64,000 bases of DNA from Halapricum hydrolyticum (GCF_025517535.1 NZ_JAOPKC010000006.1:1-64000), one strand, 5' to 3'. Shown: positions 16,403 through 25,222, numbered from the stretch's first letter. Made by a program: numbers and translations. The notes: generated by a model from the letters alone, not told the origin.

Positions 16403-16911
16403 GCGAGAACGTCAGTCATCGCTTCGACCGACTCCCGGCGACGGAAGCGGAGCGAGACGTCGAGGGGCGACCGACCCGCGAGGCGGTCCTCACGTTCTGG
16501 GCCGAGCGGTTCGGGATCGATCCCGAGACGTTCGCGGCGTACACCTTCTGGGAACGAGGCAACGGCAAGATCTGGGCGTTCACGGGCGACCTGGAGACGC
16601 CGGTCGACATCGAGGCGCTGGGAATGTCCTTCATGCGCACGCGTCAGGAACACTGGAAGCCGACGACCGAAGCCGTCCAGCGGTTCGGACCCCGGGCGGA
16701 TCGGAACGTCATCCACCTCGATCGCGAGGCGGCTGAACGGTTCCTGGCCGGCGAGGATCAACAACTGGAGTGGGACGGCGACTGGGGCTATCTGGTCGTC
16801 ACCCACGACATCGCCGGTGGGCCCGAGCCGATCGGCGTCGGACTGTACGTCCACGGCGAGTTGCGCTCGCAGATCCCGAAGGGGCGGCGCAGGGATTTCA
16901 GCGGCGAATAA
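16399..16911 (+). CDS. Conserved protein coupled to the NSUN methylase (possible PUA/Nip7-like RNA-binding partner)
   Basis: This 170-residue protein starts at the ATG that overlaps the methylase stop by 4 nt (ATGA), so translation is coupled. The N-terminal half contains ERFGIDPETFAAYTFWERGNGKIWAF, given here only in part by its FGIDP and FWERGNGKIWAF pieces, which is reminiscent of the small domains following RsmF/Nip7-type methylases. The C-terminal part contains GYLVVTHDI and GVGLYVHGELRSQIPKGRR, like the end of a PUA-fold domain. I infer a subunit helping the methylase bind RNA. Family assignment is by resemblance and context only. Confidence 0.65.
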   Translation: MSENVSHRFDRLPATEAERDVEGRPTREAVLTFWAERFGIDPETFAAYTFWERGNGKIWAFTGDLETPVDIEALGMSFMRTRQEHWKPTTEAVQRFGPRADRNVIHLDREAAERFLAGEDQQLEWDGDWGYLVVTHDIAGGPEPIGVGLYVHGELRSQIPKGRRRDFSGE

Positions 16912-16969
16912 CGCCGGTTTATCGCGATTGAGACGGCACCGATAAGTGCGCCGGGACGGACCCACGGGT

Positions 16970-17932
16970 ATGCACGCGACTGCGAAGGCCCATCCGATCC
17001 AGGGGCTGGTCAAGTATCACGGGATGCGCGACGCAGAGCTGCGCTACCCGTATCACGACAGCATCAGCGTCTGTACGGCGCCGAGTCACACGAAGACGAC
17101 CGTCTCTTTCGAGGCCGACGAAGAGACGTACGTCGTCGACGGTGAGACGGTGACTGGCCGCGGGGCCGAGCGGATCGAATCCGTGCTCGATCACGTTCGT
17201 GACCTCGCCGACATCGACCGCCCGGCCCGCGTCGAGAGCGAGAACTCCTTCCCGACGAACGTCGGTTTCGGGTCGTCGTCGTCGGGTTTTGCCGCGCTGG
17301 CGATGGCCGCCGCCGAAGCTGCGGGCCTCGATCTGACTCGCCCCGAGGTCTCGACGATCGCCCGACGCGGTTCGGCCTCGGCGGCGCGGGCGGTCACCGG
17401 CGGCTTCTCCGTTCTCTACTCCGGCAAGAACGACGACGACTGTCGCGCCGAGCGGATCGAGACGGATCTCGACGACGAACTGCACGTCGTCACCGCGCTC
17501 GTCCCGACCTACAAGGAAACCGAGGCCGCCCACGCCGAAGCGACCGAGAGCCACATGTTCGACGCCCGGATGGCCCACATCCACGAACAGATGGACGAGA
17601 TGCGCGACGCGCTCCGGGCAGCGGACTTCGGGCGGGCGTTCGAACTGGCCGAGCGCGACACGCTCTCGCTGGCTGCGACGACCATGACCGGTCCGTCGGC
17701 GTGGGTCTACTGGCAGCCACAGACGATCGAGATCTTCAACGCCGTCCGACAGCTCCGCTCGGAGGGTGTCGAAGCCTACTTCTCGGGCGACACCGGTGCG
17801 AGCATCTACGTCAACACGACCGAGCAACACGTCGAAGACGTCCGCGAGGCGATCTCGGATCTCGGGATCGAGACGCGCCACTGGACGGTCGGCGGGCCGG
17901 CCGAAATCCTCGACGACGAGGCGCTGTTCTGA
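16970..17932 (+). CDS. mvaD: Phosphomevalonate decarboxylase of the archaeal mevalonate pathway
   Basis: This 320-residue GHMP-superfamily enzyme belongs to isoprenoid (archaeal lipid) synthesis. The N-terminal AKAHPIQGLVKYHG segment and the phosphate-binding loop FPTNVGFGSSSSGFAAL are typical of the decarboxylases. In Haloferax volcanii the homologue decarboxylates mevalonate 5-phosphate to isopentenyl phosphate, which isopentenyl phosphate kinase then phosphorylates; I assume the same substrate. The ATG at 16970 gives the family N-terminus; an upstream in-frame start at 16946 would add eight unconserved residues. Confidence 0.9.
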   Translation: MHATAKAHPIQGLVKYHGMRDAELRYPYHDSISVCTAPSHTKTTVSFEADEETYVVDGETVTGRGAERIESVLDHVRDLADIDRPARVESENSFPTNVGFGSSSSGFAALAMAAAEAAGLDLTRPEVSTIARRGSASAARAVTGGFSVLYSGKNDDDCRAERIETDLDDELHVVTALVPTYKETEAAHAEATESHMFDARMAHIHEQMDEMRDALRAADFGRAFELAERDTLSLAATTMTGPSAWVYWQPQTIEIFNAVRQLRSEGVEAYFSGDTGASIYVNTTEQHVEDVREAISDLGIETRHWTVGGPAEILDDEALF

Positions 17933-18354
17933 GAGCGAGCCTCTGGTATGATCGCCCGTTGTACGGCGGTCGATCGGGAATCGACTTCCGATGGTCTCCA
18001 TGGCGGTGGCTGCTGTACCTGATTCGGCGTCGCCGTCCGGCCAGACGTCTTCACAGGACTTCTGGTGACATCATGAACGAACAGTCCTCTCCCCCTCTAT
18101 CCGAACGACAGAAATGACCGTGAAAGTTCTGCCGTCTGGTGGTCTGTTTGTATGCCATAGAGAAACAATGACCCCCTCGACCGGAATACTTTAATAGCAG
18201 AAAACTGTAGAAGTAGGTACCAGAACGCTCCTGGCGTTCGGCAGCATCGTGCGACGCCCAACATGACAGGGAATCTCGTTATCAGGCGCCAGCCGACTTT
18301 TAGCGGAGACTCTGTCACACACGGGAGCAGCATGGCATCGGAGGGTTTCAAACT
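17933..18354. other. Intergenic with promoter and a short upstream reading frame
   Basis: No protein gene of normal size is seen in this 422-nt gap. Two TATA-like elements, near 18187-18195 (ACTTTAATAG) and 18296-18302 (CTTTTAG), could drive the coiled-coil gene at 18355. A 12-codon frame starts at ATG 18332 and ends at TAG 18368-18370, overlapping the real start out of frame. A Shine-Dalgarno GGAGGG (18340-18345) precedes the ATG at 18355 by nine bases. Confidence 0.45.
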
Positions 18355-19245
18355 ATGGCAGACTCGATAGACGAATCCAAGAACGTATCGGTAACAGATG
18401 AAGAACTCGAAACGAAGTCCAAAGGCGAGCTCATCAAGCTCGCTGGCAAACTTCGGGATCGACGCAACGACCTCAACCAACTCGCTTCTGAACGTGCCTC
18501 GGACCGCGACGAACTGAACGCGAAGACTCGCGAGAAAGTCGACGAGGCACAGGAACACCGCGAGAAGCGCGACGAGCTCAACGAGCAGGTCCAGGAACAC
18601 AAGGAGAAGCGAAACGAGCTCAACGCGGAAGCAAACGAGCTGTTCGAGAAGGTCGAGCAGAAGAAAAACGAGCTCGAACTGAACGAGGGCAAAAGCATCG
18701 AGCAGCTCGAAGAGGAGATCGAGGACCTCGAGTTCAAACAGCAGACCGAAGTCCTGGGCACCGAAGAAGAGCGCGAGCTGATCGAGAAGATCGAGCAGAA
18801 GCGCGAGAAGCTCCAGGAACGAAAGGAGAAGCTCGAGCAGACTGACGACATCGACGAGCTCAAAGAGGAAGCCGAAGAGATCCGCTCGGAGGCGTCCCGA
18901 CATCACCAGAAGGTCACGGAACTGGCCGACGAGGCCCAGAAGCACCACAACAAGATGATCGAGGCCTATCGCGAGGCCGACGAGATCCGTGACGAGGCCG
19001 ACGAGATGCACGAGAAGTTCGTCGAGGCCCAGGAAGCGGCCGACCAGCACCACGAGGACTTCGTGCGCGTCCAGAAGCGTCTGCGCGAGCTGGACAAGAA
19101 AGAGGAAGAGGAAGAGCGCCAGGAGCGCGAGCAGAAGCAGGAAGCCGCCCGCGAGGAGGCCGAGGAGATCTACCAGAAATTCAAAGACGGCGAGACCCTC
19201 GAAACCGAGGATCTCATGAAGCTCCAGAAGACGGGGCTGCTGTAA
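18355..19245 (+). CDS. Long coiled-coil protein (COG1340-like)
   Basis: This 296-residue protein is almost entirely heptad-repeat helix, from about residue 15 to 275, and is dominated by Glu, Lys, Arg, Gln and Asp. The helix breaks only briefly around residues 120-135 and 165-170. It resembles the conserved archaeal COG1340 coiled-coil family, whose role is unresolved. The C-terminal segment FKDGETLETEDLMKLQK is the part least like a coiled coil and is conserved-looking. A good Shine-Dalgarno nine bases upstream fixes the start. It converges with the HAD gene, leaving one base between the stops. Confidence 0.75.
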   Translation: MADSIDESKNVSVTDEELETKSKGELIKLAGKLRDRRNDLNQLASERASDRDELNAKTREKVDEAQEHREKRDELNEQVQEHKEKRNELNAEANELFEKVEQKKNELELNEGKSIEQLEEEIEDLEFKQQTEVLGTEEERELIEKIEQKREKLQERKEKLEQTDDIDELKEEAEEIRSEASRHHQKVTELADEAQKHHNKMIEAYREADEIRDEADEMHEKFVEAQEAADQHHEDFVRVQKRLRELDKKEEEEERQEREQKQEAAREEAEEIYQKFKDGETLETEDLMKLQKTGLL

Positions 19246-19246
19246 T

Positions 19247-19927
19247 CTAGATTCGCTGTAGTTCCGACGGTATTTCTGCGAGACGCTCACACCGGTACTG
19301 GACAGACTCGTCCTCGCTGTGGACCAGGACGGCCGGGATACCGACCCGCCGAGCACCCTCGACGTCGGCACTCACGCTGTCGCCGATCATCCTGACCGGC
19401 CCGTCGCCGAGGCGATCAAGCGCGTGTTCGAAGATGGCCGGGTGTGGCTTTTCGTAGCCGATCGTCCCGGACGTATAAATCGCCTCGAAGTGGTCGTCGA
19501 GACGCAGGTCCCTGACGAGGCCGGGCAACTCGGGAACGTGATTCGAGAGGATCGCGTGCTCCCAGCCCCGGTCAGCGAGGCCGGCCAGGGTCTCGGCCGC
19601 CTCGTCGTAGCTCTCCCAGGCATCAGGATCGAGGTAGGTATCCCGGACAGCAGCCGCGATCTCGGAGGGCGCCTCGTCATCGAGACCGGCCGCCCGGTAG
19701 GCCCCTGTGAAGACTGGCCGGAGCATCCCCCACCACTCCTCGGCCGTCGAGATGTCGGTGTGCGGGTCACCGGGCGTGTGCCAGGGGAACCCCGAGGCCA
19801 GGTGCGGTCGGATCTCCGCGGCCGTGACCGAGCCGAAGCCGTGATCGTGGGCTGCGCTGAGGAGTGCGTCGATCCACCCTCCAGGGCGCGTCGCGAGCGT
19901 CCCGTCGAAGTCCCAGAGGAGGAACAT
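19247..19927 (-). CDS. HAD-family hydrolase (phosphatase)
   Basis: This 226-residue enzyme has all HAD motifs: DFDGT with nucleophile D6 and general acid D8, the SNH motif II, EKPHP with the motif III lysine, and GDSVSADVEGA as motif IV. The cap region between the first two motifs is helical, as in phosphoglycolate phosphatase-like C1-cap enzymes. The substrate cannot be predicted. The ATG at 19927 starts the protein five residues before the catalytic motif, as is normal; the frame runs further upstream but overlaps the promoter of the divergent gene. Confidence 0.85.
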   Translation of the reverse strand: MFLLWDFDGTLATRPGGWIDALLSAAHDHGFGSVTAAEIRPHLASGFPWHTPGDPHTDISTAEEWWGMLRPVFTGAYRAAGLDDEAPSEIAAAVRDTYLDPDAWESYDEAAETLAGLADRGWEHAILSNHVPELPGLVRDLRLDDHFEAIYTSGTIGYEKPHPAIFEHALDRLGDGPVRMIGDSVSADVEGARRVGIPAVLVHSEDESVQYRCERLAEIPSELQRI

Positions 19928-19995
19928 ACACGTTGCCGGACGAGGGCGGCCTGGAAATATGCTGGGCTTGCAGTGCCGCCACGGAGTGTCGAGGA

Positions 19996-20004
19996 TTTTT
20001 ATAC
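19996..20004 (+). promoter_or_regulatory. TATA box for the DUF373 gene
   Basis: TTTTTATAC is centred about 26 nt before the GTG at 20026, predicting a leaderless mRNA that starts at that GTG. Confidence 0.65.
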
Positions 20005-20025
20005 GCTGCGCGTCTGCTCTCGCCT

Positions 20026-21174
20026 GTGACAACGCTGGTCGTCTGCATCGATCGGGGTGGTGCGGTCACGGGCGACGCGGACGCCCCTGTCGTCGGGTGG
20101 GAGGCCGTCGAGTCGCTGGTTACTGACTTCGGCGTCGAAGATCCGGAAGACAGCCAGGTGAACTGCCTGCTCGAATCGCTCCGTGTTGCCCGCGATCTCG
20201 AAGACAGCGGTGACGAGTCGATCGTTGCGGTGCTCTCGGGCGTCGGCGATCCGGTGAGCATCGACCGCGCCGTCGCCCGGCAGACCGACCAGCTCGTCGG
20301 GGAGTACGATCCGGACTCGGCCGTCGTCGTCGTCGACAGTGCGGAAGACGAACGGCTCGTCCCGATCGTCGAAAGCCGGATCACCGTCGACGCCGTCGAT
20401 CGGGTGGTCGTCCGGCAGGCCCGGGACATCGAATCGACCTACTACCTGCTCAAGCAACTGCTCGGCGACGAGGAACTCCGGGAGACGGTGTTCGTTCCGG
20501 TCGGGGCGGCGCTGATCGTCTTCCCGGTCTTGCTGCTCGTCGGCAGTGTCGCCGTCGCGTTCGGCGCGATCGCGGCCGTGTTCGGCGCGTTTCTCCTCTA
20601 CAAGGGACTCGGAATCGACGAGTTGCTGGAGACTGCCACGGCACAGATCCAGCGCGCGCTGTACTCCGGTCAGGTCGCGCTCGTCACCTACGTCGTCGCA
20701 GCCGGGCTGGCACTGATCGGAGCCTTCGCCGGTTTGCTGGGCGTCTCGACGATATCGACCGACGCACCGTTGCTGGTCGGTATGCGGTTCGTCTACGACG
20801 CGATCCCGTGGGTGACGGGGGCAGCACTGGCGGCAAGCACCGGCCGGCTCGTCGACGAGTTCATCCGGGACGAGAAGGTCCACAGCGCGTACCTGAACCT
20901 GCCGTTTGGCGCGGTCGCTGTCGGACTCGTGGTTCGGGGGATCGCCGCGTACTTCCTGACGCGCAGCGAGACGATGGACCCGGCCACGGTTCCGGCGATC
21001 GAATTCGGGCCGCTCAGAGTCGCCGAGACGGTCCTGGAACCCGGCATCGGGCTTGCGCTCTACCTGACTGCCGGCGTTCTCGTGAGTCTCCTCGGCGTTC
21101 GATTCGCGACCCATTTGAACACGACGACCGCCGAGGAGACGGACGCGGCAGGCGAGCGGAACTCGCCGGACTAG
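20026..21174 (+). CDS. DUF373 family membrane protein
   Basis: This 382-residue protein matches the archaeal DUF373 family. Residues 1-150 are a soluble alpha/beta domain opening with LVVCIDRGG and containing SGVGDPVSIDRAVARQ. Residues about 155-370 contain seven or so membrane segments, beginning at VFVPVGAALIVFPVLLLV. Its function is unknown. The start is GTG, supported by the TATA box 26 nt upstream. It leads a likely operon with DUF371 and nth, separated by gaps of about 40 nt. Confidence 0.85.
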   Translation: MTTLVVCIDRGGAVTGDADAPVVGWEAVESLVTDFGVEDPEDSQVNCLLESLRVARDLEDSGDESIVAVLSGVGDPVSIDRAVARQTDQLVGEYDPDSAVVVVDSAEDERLVPIVESRITVDAVDRVVVRQARDIESTYYLLKQLLGDEELRETVFVPVGAALIVFPVLLLVGSVAVAFGAIAAVFGAFLLYKGLGIDELLETATAQIQRALYSGQVALVTYVVAAGLALIGAFAGLLGVSTISTDAPLLVGMRFVYDAIPWVTGAALAASTGRLVDEFIRDEKVHSAYLNLPFGAVAVGLVVRGIAAYFLTRSETMDPATVPAIEFGPLRVAETVLEPGIGLALYLTAGVLVSLLGVRFATHLNTTTAEETDAAGERNSPD

Positions 21175-21214
21175 AGGACAACCCCTATGAACGCTGGGGC
21201 ACCGACCTCGCCGT

Positions 21215-21631
21215 ATGGACGAAACAATTCGTGCGGTCGGCCACGAGAACGTCACAGCCGCCCACGAGAGCACTTTCGAGTTGACCAGCGACGACTACCT
21301 CACGCCGGCGGGCGACTGCATCCTCGGCATCGAAGCTGACCGCGTGCCCGCCGAGTTCGACGACGCGTTCGTCGCCGCGTGCCAGTCCGAGGACGCGACG
21401 ATCACCGCCACGCTCGAAGCCGACGGCCACGCAGTGACCGTGGCGGGCCGCGGGCATCGGGATCTGTCCTTCGAGAACGAGCGGTCGATGGTCGCCCGCA
21501 CGAGCGAGTACGTCGACGACCGGACGATCATGGTCGACGCCGAGGCCGCCGCGGCGGATCTCGACCGCGACCTGATCGAGGCGCTGGCCGACGGCGTCGA
21601 GTTGACCTTGACGCTCTCGGTCGACGCCTGA
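21215..21631 (+). CDS. DUF371 family protein
   Basis: This 138-residue archaeal protein matches DUF371, with the opening VGHENVTAAHESTFE and the TPAGDCILGIEADR motif followed by GRGHRDLSF. The family is small, soluble and uncharacterised. It sits 40 nt after DUF373 and 44 nt before the endonuclease III gene on the same strand, so the three are probably co-transcribed, which gives no clear functional hint beyond a possible link to nucleic-acid metabolism. Confidence 0.85.
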   Translation: MDETIRAVGHENVTAAHESTFELTSDDYLTPAGDCILGIEADRVPAEFDDAFVAACQSEDATITATLEADGHAVTVAGRGHRDLSFENERSMVARTSEYVDDRTIMVDAEAAAADLDRDLIEALADGVELTLTLSVDA

Positions 21632-21675
21632 GAGTGACCGCGGCGCTTTTTCGGTTCCGGCCCCCAGTAGATCGC

Positions 21676-22479
21676 ATGCCCGACGACGAGCCAGCCGAGA
21701 ACATCAGCGGCGGCGACGCGGGCGGCGGACAGGCCACGATCTTCGAGACCGGAAAAGCGGAGACCCGCGCCGAGGCCGTCGTCGATCGCCTCGGCGAGTT
21801 GTACTGGCAGAAGACATACGGCGGCCAGGACGCCTTCGAGTCGCTGGTCCGGACGATCCTCAGCCAGAACACCTCCGACAAGGCCAGCCAGCCCGCCCAC
21901 GACAGTCTGATGGAACGCTACGGATCGGGGGATCTGGTGGCAAACCTGGCCGAGGCCGACCAGCAACGGCTCGCGGAGACGATCTCCTCAGCCGGTCTGT
22001 ACAATCAGAAGTCCGAGCGGATCGTCGCCATCGCCCAGCGAATACGCGAGACCTACGGGAGCGAAGCGGCCTTCGACGCGTTCATCCGCGAGGGCGATGT
22101 CGACGAGGTCCGCGAGTCACTGCTGGAATACAACGGCGTCGGCCCCAAGACTGCCGACTGTGTGCTTCTGTTCTCGGGTGGGCAAGACGGCGTGTTCCCC
22201 GTCGATACACACGTCCACCGGATCGCTCGCCGGCTCGGCGTCGCCCCGCCCGATGCCGACCACGAAACCGTCCGCGAACACCTGGAACGGGACGTCCCCG
22301 GCGAGAAGTGCGGCTTCGGCCACACCGCGATGATCCAGTTCGGGCGCGAGTACTGCACGGCTCGCAAGCCGGCGTGTCTGGACGACCCCGAGGCCTGCCC
22401 GATGGCTGACCGCTGCGATCAGGTCGGCGTCGACACGGTCGACGGGGCGGTCGTCGATCCCGCCGAGAGCGCAAAGTAA
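21676..22479 (+). CDS. nth: Endonuclease III (DNA glycosylase/AP lyase)
   Basis: This 267-residue base-excision-repair enzyme removes oxidised pyrimidines and nicks at abasic sites. The helix-hairpin-helix LLEYNGVGPKTADCV holds the catalytic lysine, and FPVDTHVHRIARRLG holds the catalytic aspartate. A 4Fe-4S cluster motif follows, with spacing C-x6-C-x6-C-x5-C instead of the common C-x6-C-x2-C-x5-C. An acidic N-terminal extension of about 25 residues is typical of haloarchaea. The ATG at 21676 is used. The downstream neighbour converges. Confidence 0.93.
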   Translation: MPDDEPAENISGGDAGGGQATIFETGKAETRAEAVVDRLGELYWQKTYGGQDAFESLVRTILSQNTSDKASQPAHDSLMERYGSGDLVANLAEADQQRLAETISSAGLYNQKSERIVAIAQRIRETYGSEAAFDAFIREGDVDEVRESLLEYNGVGPKTADCVLLFSGGQDGVFPVDTHVHRIARRLGVAPPDADHETVREHLERDVPGEKCGFGHTAMIQFGREYCTARKPACLDDPEACPMADRCDQVGVDTVDGAVVDPAESAK

Positions 22480-22498
22480 TTCATGCCTCCGCTCACTC

Positions 22499-23590
22499 TC
22501 AAAAGCCGTCTTCCCAGCGGAACTTCCCGTCGCGCTGGATCACCTCACCGTCGACTTCGAGCCGCGACCCCTCGTCCATGTTCGTGATAAGGTCGACGTG
22601 GACGGCGCTGTCGTTGCCGCTCTTGCCGTCGGGCAGACAGGCGTCGTAGGCCCGACCCAGCGCCAGATGGACCGTCTCGGCCATCTTCTCGTCGAAGAGG
22701 ATCGAATCTGTCGGTCGATCGATCCCGCGGTTCATCCCGATTCCCAGCTCGCCGAGGCGGCGCGCCCCTTCGTCGGTCTCGAGTACCTCCCCGATGACCG
22801 CTTCGTTGACGGCTGCGCTGTAGTCGGTCACGACCCCGTCCTCGAACGTCAGGCGCACGTCCCGAACGCGCTTGCCGCGGATCGTCATCGGTACGTCGAA
22901 GGTCACGTGTCCCTCGGGCGATTCGGGGGCAGTAAAGACCTCGCCGCTGGGGAGGTTATGCGAGTCGTAGGCGACCGAGGCAGCGCTGTTGACTGCCGTT
23001 CGATCCTCGACCGACATCGTCAGATCGGTCCCCTCGCCGACGAGTCTGACCTCGCTGCCCGCGTCGAGAATCTCCTTCAGGTCGGCCATCTCGGCGGCCA
23101 GTGCCTCCCAGTCACGGAGCACGGCGTCGTACACGAAGTCCTCGTAGGCGGGGAGGCTCATACTTGCCTGCTGGGCCAGCGATCGGGTCGGATGCACCGT
23201 CGAGACCCAGTCGGTGTCCATCCGCGCCTCCTGGATCGCCTGACGGGCGCGGCTGTAGGCGTTCTGGCGGTCGCCGGGCACGTCGGCCGTCGCGGCGGTA
23301 TTGTGGCTGCCGCCGAGATAGAGGACGCTGTCGGCCTGTTCGTACAGCGCGAGCTGGTACCCGGGATCGTCTTCGAACTCGCCGTCGTGTGCCCGGAGGT
23401 ATTCCCGTGCGATCTCGCTGGATTGATATAGTGATATGAGGTTTGCACCTCGCTCGCCCAACACGCGGGCAGTCGCAACAGCGAGATCGTGAGCACCTTC
23501 GGCGACCGCCAGCACCACGTCGTCGCCGCGTTCGATCCGTGCGCTCCAGTCGACTAGCGTCTCGGCGTGGTCGTGAATCCGATCGTCCAT
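22499..23590 (-). CDS. M29-family aminopeptidase
   Basis: This 363-residue metallopeptidase belongs to the thermophilic aminopeptidase (AmpS/AmpT/PepS) family M29, which cuts N-terminal residues using two metal ions. Family segments are present: LVGEGTDLTMSVEDR, NLPSGEVFTAPE with a metal-ligand glutamate, ELGIGMNRG and VHVDLITNM near the end. The ATG at 23590 gives the usual N-terminus. A short AT-rich patch with rare codons (ATA, TCA, CTA, TAT) occurs at 23424-23445 inside the gene; it resembles repeats flanking the recombinase at 29.4 and 32.4 kb. Confidence 0.88.
   Translation of the reverse strand: MDDRIHDHAETLVDWSARIERGDDVVLAVAEGAHDLAVATARVLGERGANLISLYQSSEIAREYLRAHDGEFEDDPGYQLALYEQADSVLYLGGSHNTAATADVPGDRQNAYSRARQAIQEARMDTDWVSTVHPTRSLAQQASMSLPAYEDFVYDAVLRDWEALAAEMADLKEILDAGSEVRLVGEGTDLTMSVEDRTAVNSAASVAYDSHNLPSGEVFTAPESPEGHVTFDVPMTIRGKRVRDVRLTFEDGVVTDYSAAVNEAVIGEVLETDEGARRLGELGIGMNRGIDRPTDSILFDEKMAETVHLALGRAYDACLPDGKSGNDSAVHVDLITNMDEGSRLEVDGEVIQRDGKFRWEDGF
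23424..23445 (-). repeat. AT-rich motif related to the recombinase-flanking repeat (within the M29 gene)
   Basis: On the plus strand the 22 bases match 29393-29414 at 19 of 22 positions; the shared core is TTGATATAGYGAYATGAG. They interrupt the GC-rich codon pattern of the peptidase without breaking the frame. Whether this is chance or a relic of a recombination site is open. Confidence 0.35.
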
Positions 23591-23663
23591 AGCTCCCCTT
23601 CGAGCAGCGCTGGCAAAACCGCTACGACGAAACGCCCTTGGTCGCCGGCGACGACCCCGACGT

Positions 23664-24302
23664 ATGGAGATCGCGCCCCGCGTCTGGACGCGCGCCATCG
23701 AGTGGTCCTACGGCGACTACGAAGAGCCGCTTTCAGTCCACGTCGCCCGGCCTGCGGAGACGGCGGTTCTGATCGGCGGCGGAGAGGAGTCGATCGCTTC
23801 GGACGTCGTCACGTTCGCGCGCGAGTACGACGTCGAAGCCGTCGTCGTCGAGCACGCACACGTCGACCACTACGGAGCGGTGCCGGCGCTTCGAGACGAG
23901 CTGGACGTCACCGTCGCTGCCCCGGCACGCGATCGCTCCGCGCTGGCCCAGGCCGGGATCGACGTCGACGTGGCCTTGCGCGACGGCGGCGCTCGCTGGG
24001 GGATCGAACCGATCGCGACGCCCGGGCACACGCCCGGAAACATGGCGTATCAGGCCGGAGACGTGTTGTTCGCCGGGGACACGGTCGTCGGAAGCGACTC
24101 CGCGTTCGCGGCGGACGACGACTGGAGCGGCCCGCTGGCGGTCATCGAGTCCCGGTTCAATCACGACGACGCTCGCGCTCGGGAAAGCGTCCACCGGCTC
24201 GCGGACGTCCGGGTCGGCACCATACTCGTCTCACACGGCTCGCACGTTCTGGGTGACGCGAAAGCAGCGGTCGAGACCCTGCTGACGGATCTCGAACGAT
24301 AG
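23664..24302 (+). CDS. Metallo-beta-lactamase-fold hydrolase
   Basis: This 212-residue protein has the MBL zinc-binding set: HAHVDH (HxHxDH), the following histidine in PGHTPGNM, the aspartate in FAGDT and a late histidine in VSHGSHV. The size and simple layout fit the glyoxalase II-like general MBL hydrolases, but the substrate is unknown. It is divergent from the M29 aminopeptidase with a 73-nt gap, so the two may share a regulatory region. Confidence 0.85.
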   Translation: MEIAPRVWTRAIEWSYGDYEEPLSVHVARPAETAVLIGGGEESIASDVVTFAREYDVEAVVVEHAHVDHYGAVPALRDELDVTVAAPARDRSALAQAGIDVDVALRDGGARWGIEPIATPGHTPGNMAYQAGDVLFAGDTVVGSDSAFAADDDWSGPLAVIESRFNHDDARARESVHRLADVRVGTILVSHGSHVLGDAKAAVETLLTDLER

Positions 24303-24367
24303 CGAGTATCCTCATTACAGCAGTCACGATCAGAAAGCCTTTGGACGGAAGCGCCGATTGTGGGTGT

Positions 24368-25222
24368 ATGATCGACCAGACAATCGAAGAGATCGAGGAG
24401 ATGCAGACGCACAGTTCCTCGATCGTAGCGGTCAAGGCGGCCGAAGCGCTCCGGTCGCTGACCGACGACGACTTCCCGACGGTCGAGGAGTACGTCCGCG
24501 CACTCGACCGCAACAGCAGTGCGCTCCGACGTGCGAAACCCTCGCACGCGTCGCTGTACAAGACCCAGCGACAGATCGTCTCGACCGTCTCGGAGGCCGA
24601 TCTCGACACGGTCGAAGCGGCCCAGGAACTCACCGAAGAAGTCATCGACGAGGTGATCGAGACGGTCGAATCCGCCAAGGAAGAAGCCGCCAAGCGGGCC
24701 GTCGAACTCATCGACGATGGGGCGACGCTTCTCACGCACGACTACTCGACGACGGTGCTGCGCACGCTGGAACTGGCTCTCGAGAAGGGCTATGAGCTGA
24801 CGGTCTACATCACCGAGGGGCGACCGCGGTATCTCGGCCGCAAGACCGCCCGGACGCTTTCGGAATTCGAGGGCGTCGATACGCACCTGATCGTCGACAA
24901 CGCATGCGGTCACTTCCTGCCGGAGTGCGACCGCGTTATCGTCGGCATGGACAGTGTCGTCGACGGGTTCCTGCACAACCGTATCGGGACGTACCCGATC
25001 ACGGCGACGGCCACGGACGTCGGCGTTCCCGTCACCGCGGTCGGTGCGAGTGCGAAGATACCGGAGGGTGGGTTCCAGTTCGAAAACGAGTTCCGATCGG
25101 TCAGTGAGGTCATGCGCGAACCGGCTGAAGGGTTCGCTATCGAGAACCCCAACTACGACGCCACACCCGTCGAGTTGCTCGATTCGATCGTCACTGACGA
25201 AGACATCCGCCGGTACGACTGA
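24368..25222 (+). CDS. eIF2B alpha/beta/delta-like protein (R15P isomerase-fold, catalytic Cys replaced)
   Basis: This 284-residue protein has the fold shared by eIF2B regulatory subunits, methylthioribose-1-phosphate isomerase and ribose-1,5-bisphosphate isomerase. The helical N-terminal domain (about 1-110) precedes a Rossmann domain with LLTHDYSTTVLRTL, GRPRYLGRKTA, VIVGMDSVVDGF and GTYPITATA. The isomerases carry a cysteine after the histidine (THC); here that position is Asp (THD). The segment instead resembles the THAYS motif of eukaryotic eIF2B alpha. The aspartate in GMDS is retained. So an isomerase annotation should not be transferred without testing. The mechanosensitive channel gene follows 10 nt downstream. 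Confidence 0.8.
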   Translation: MIDQTIEEIEEMQTHSSSIVAVKAAEALRSLTDDDFPTVEEYVRALDRNSSALRRAKPSHASLYKTQRQIVSTVSEADLDTVEAAQELTEEVIDEVIETVESAKEEAAKRAVELIDDGATLLTHDYSTTVLRTLELALEKGYELTVYITEGRPRYLGRKTARTLSEFEGVDTHLIVDNACGHFLPECDRVIVGMDSVVDGFLHNRIGTYPITATATDVGVPVTAVGASAKIPEGGFQFENEFRSVSEVMREPAEGFAIENPNYDATPVELLDSIVTDEDIRRYD

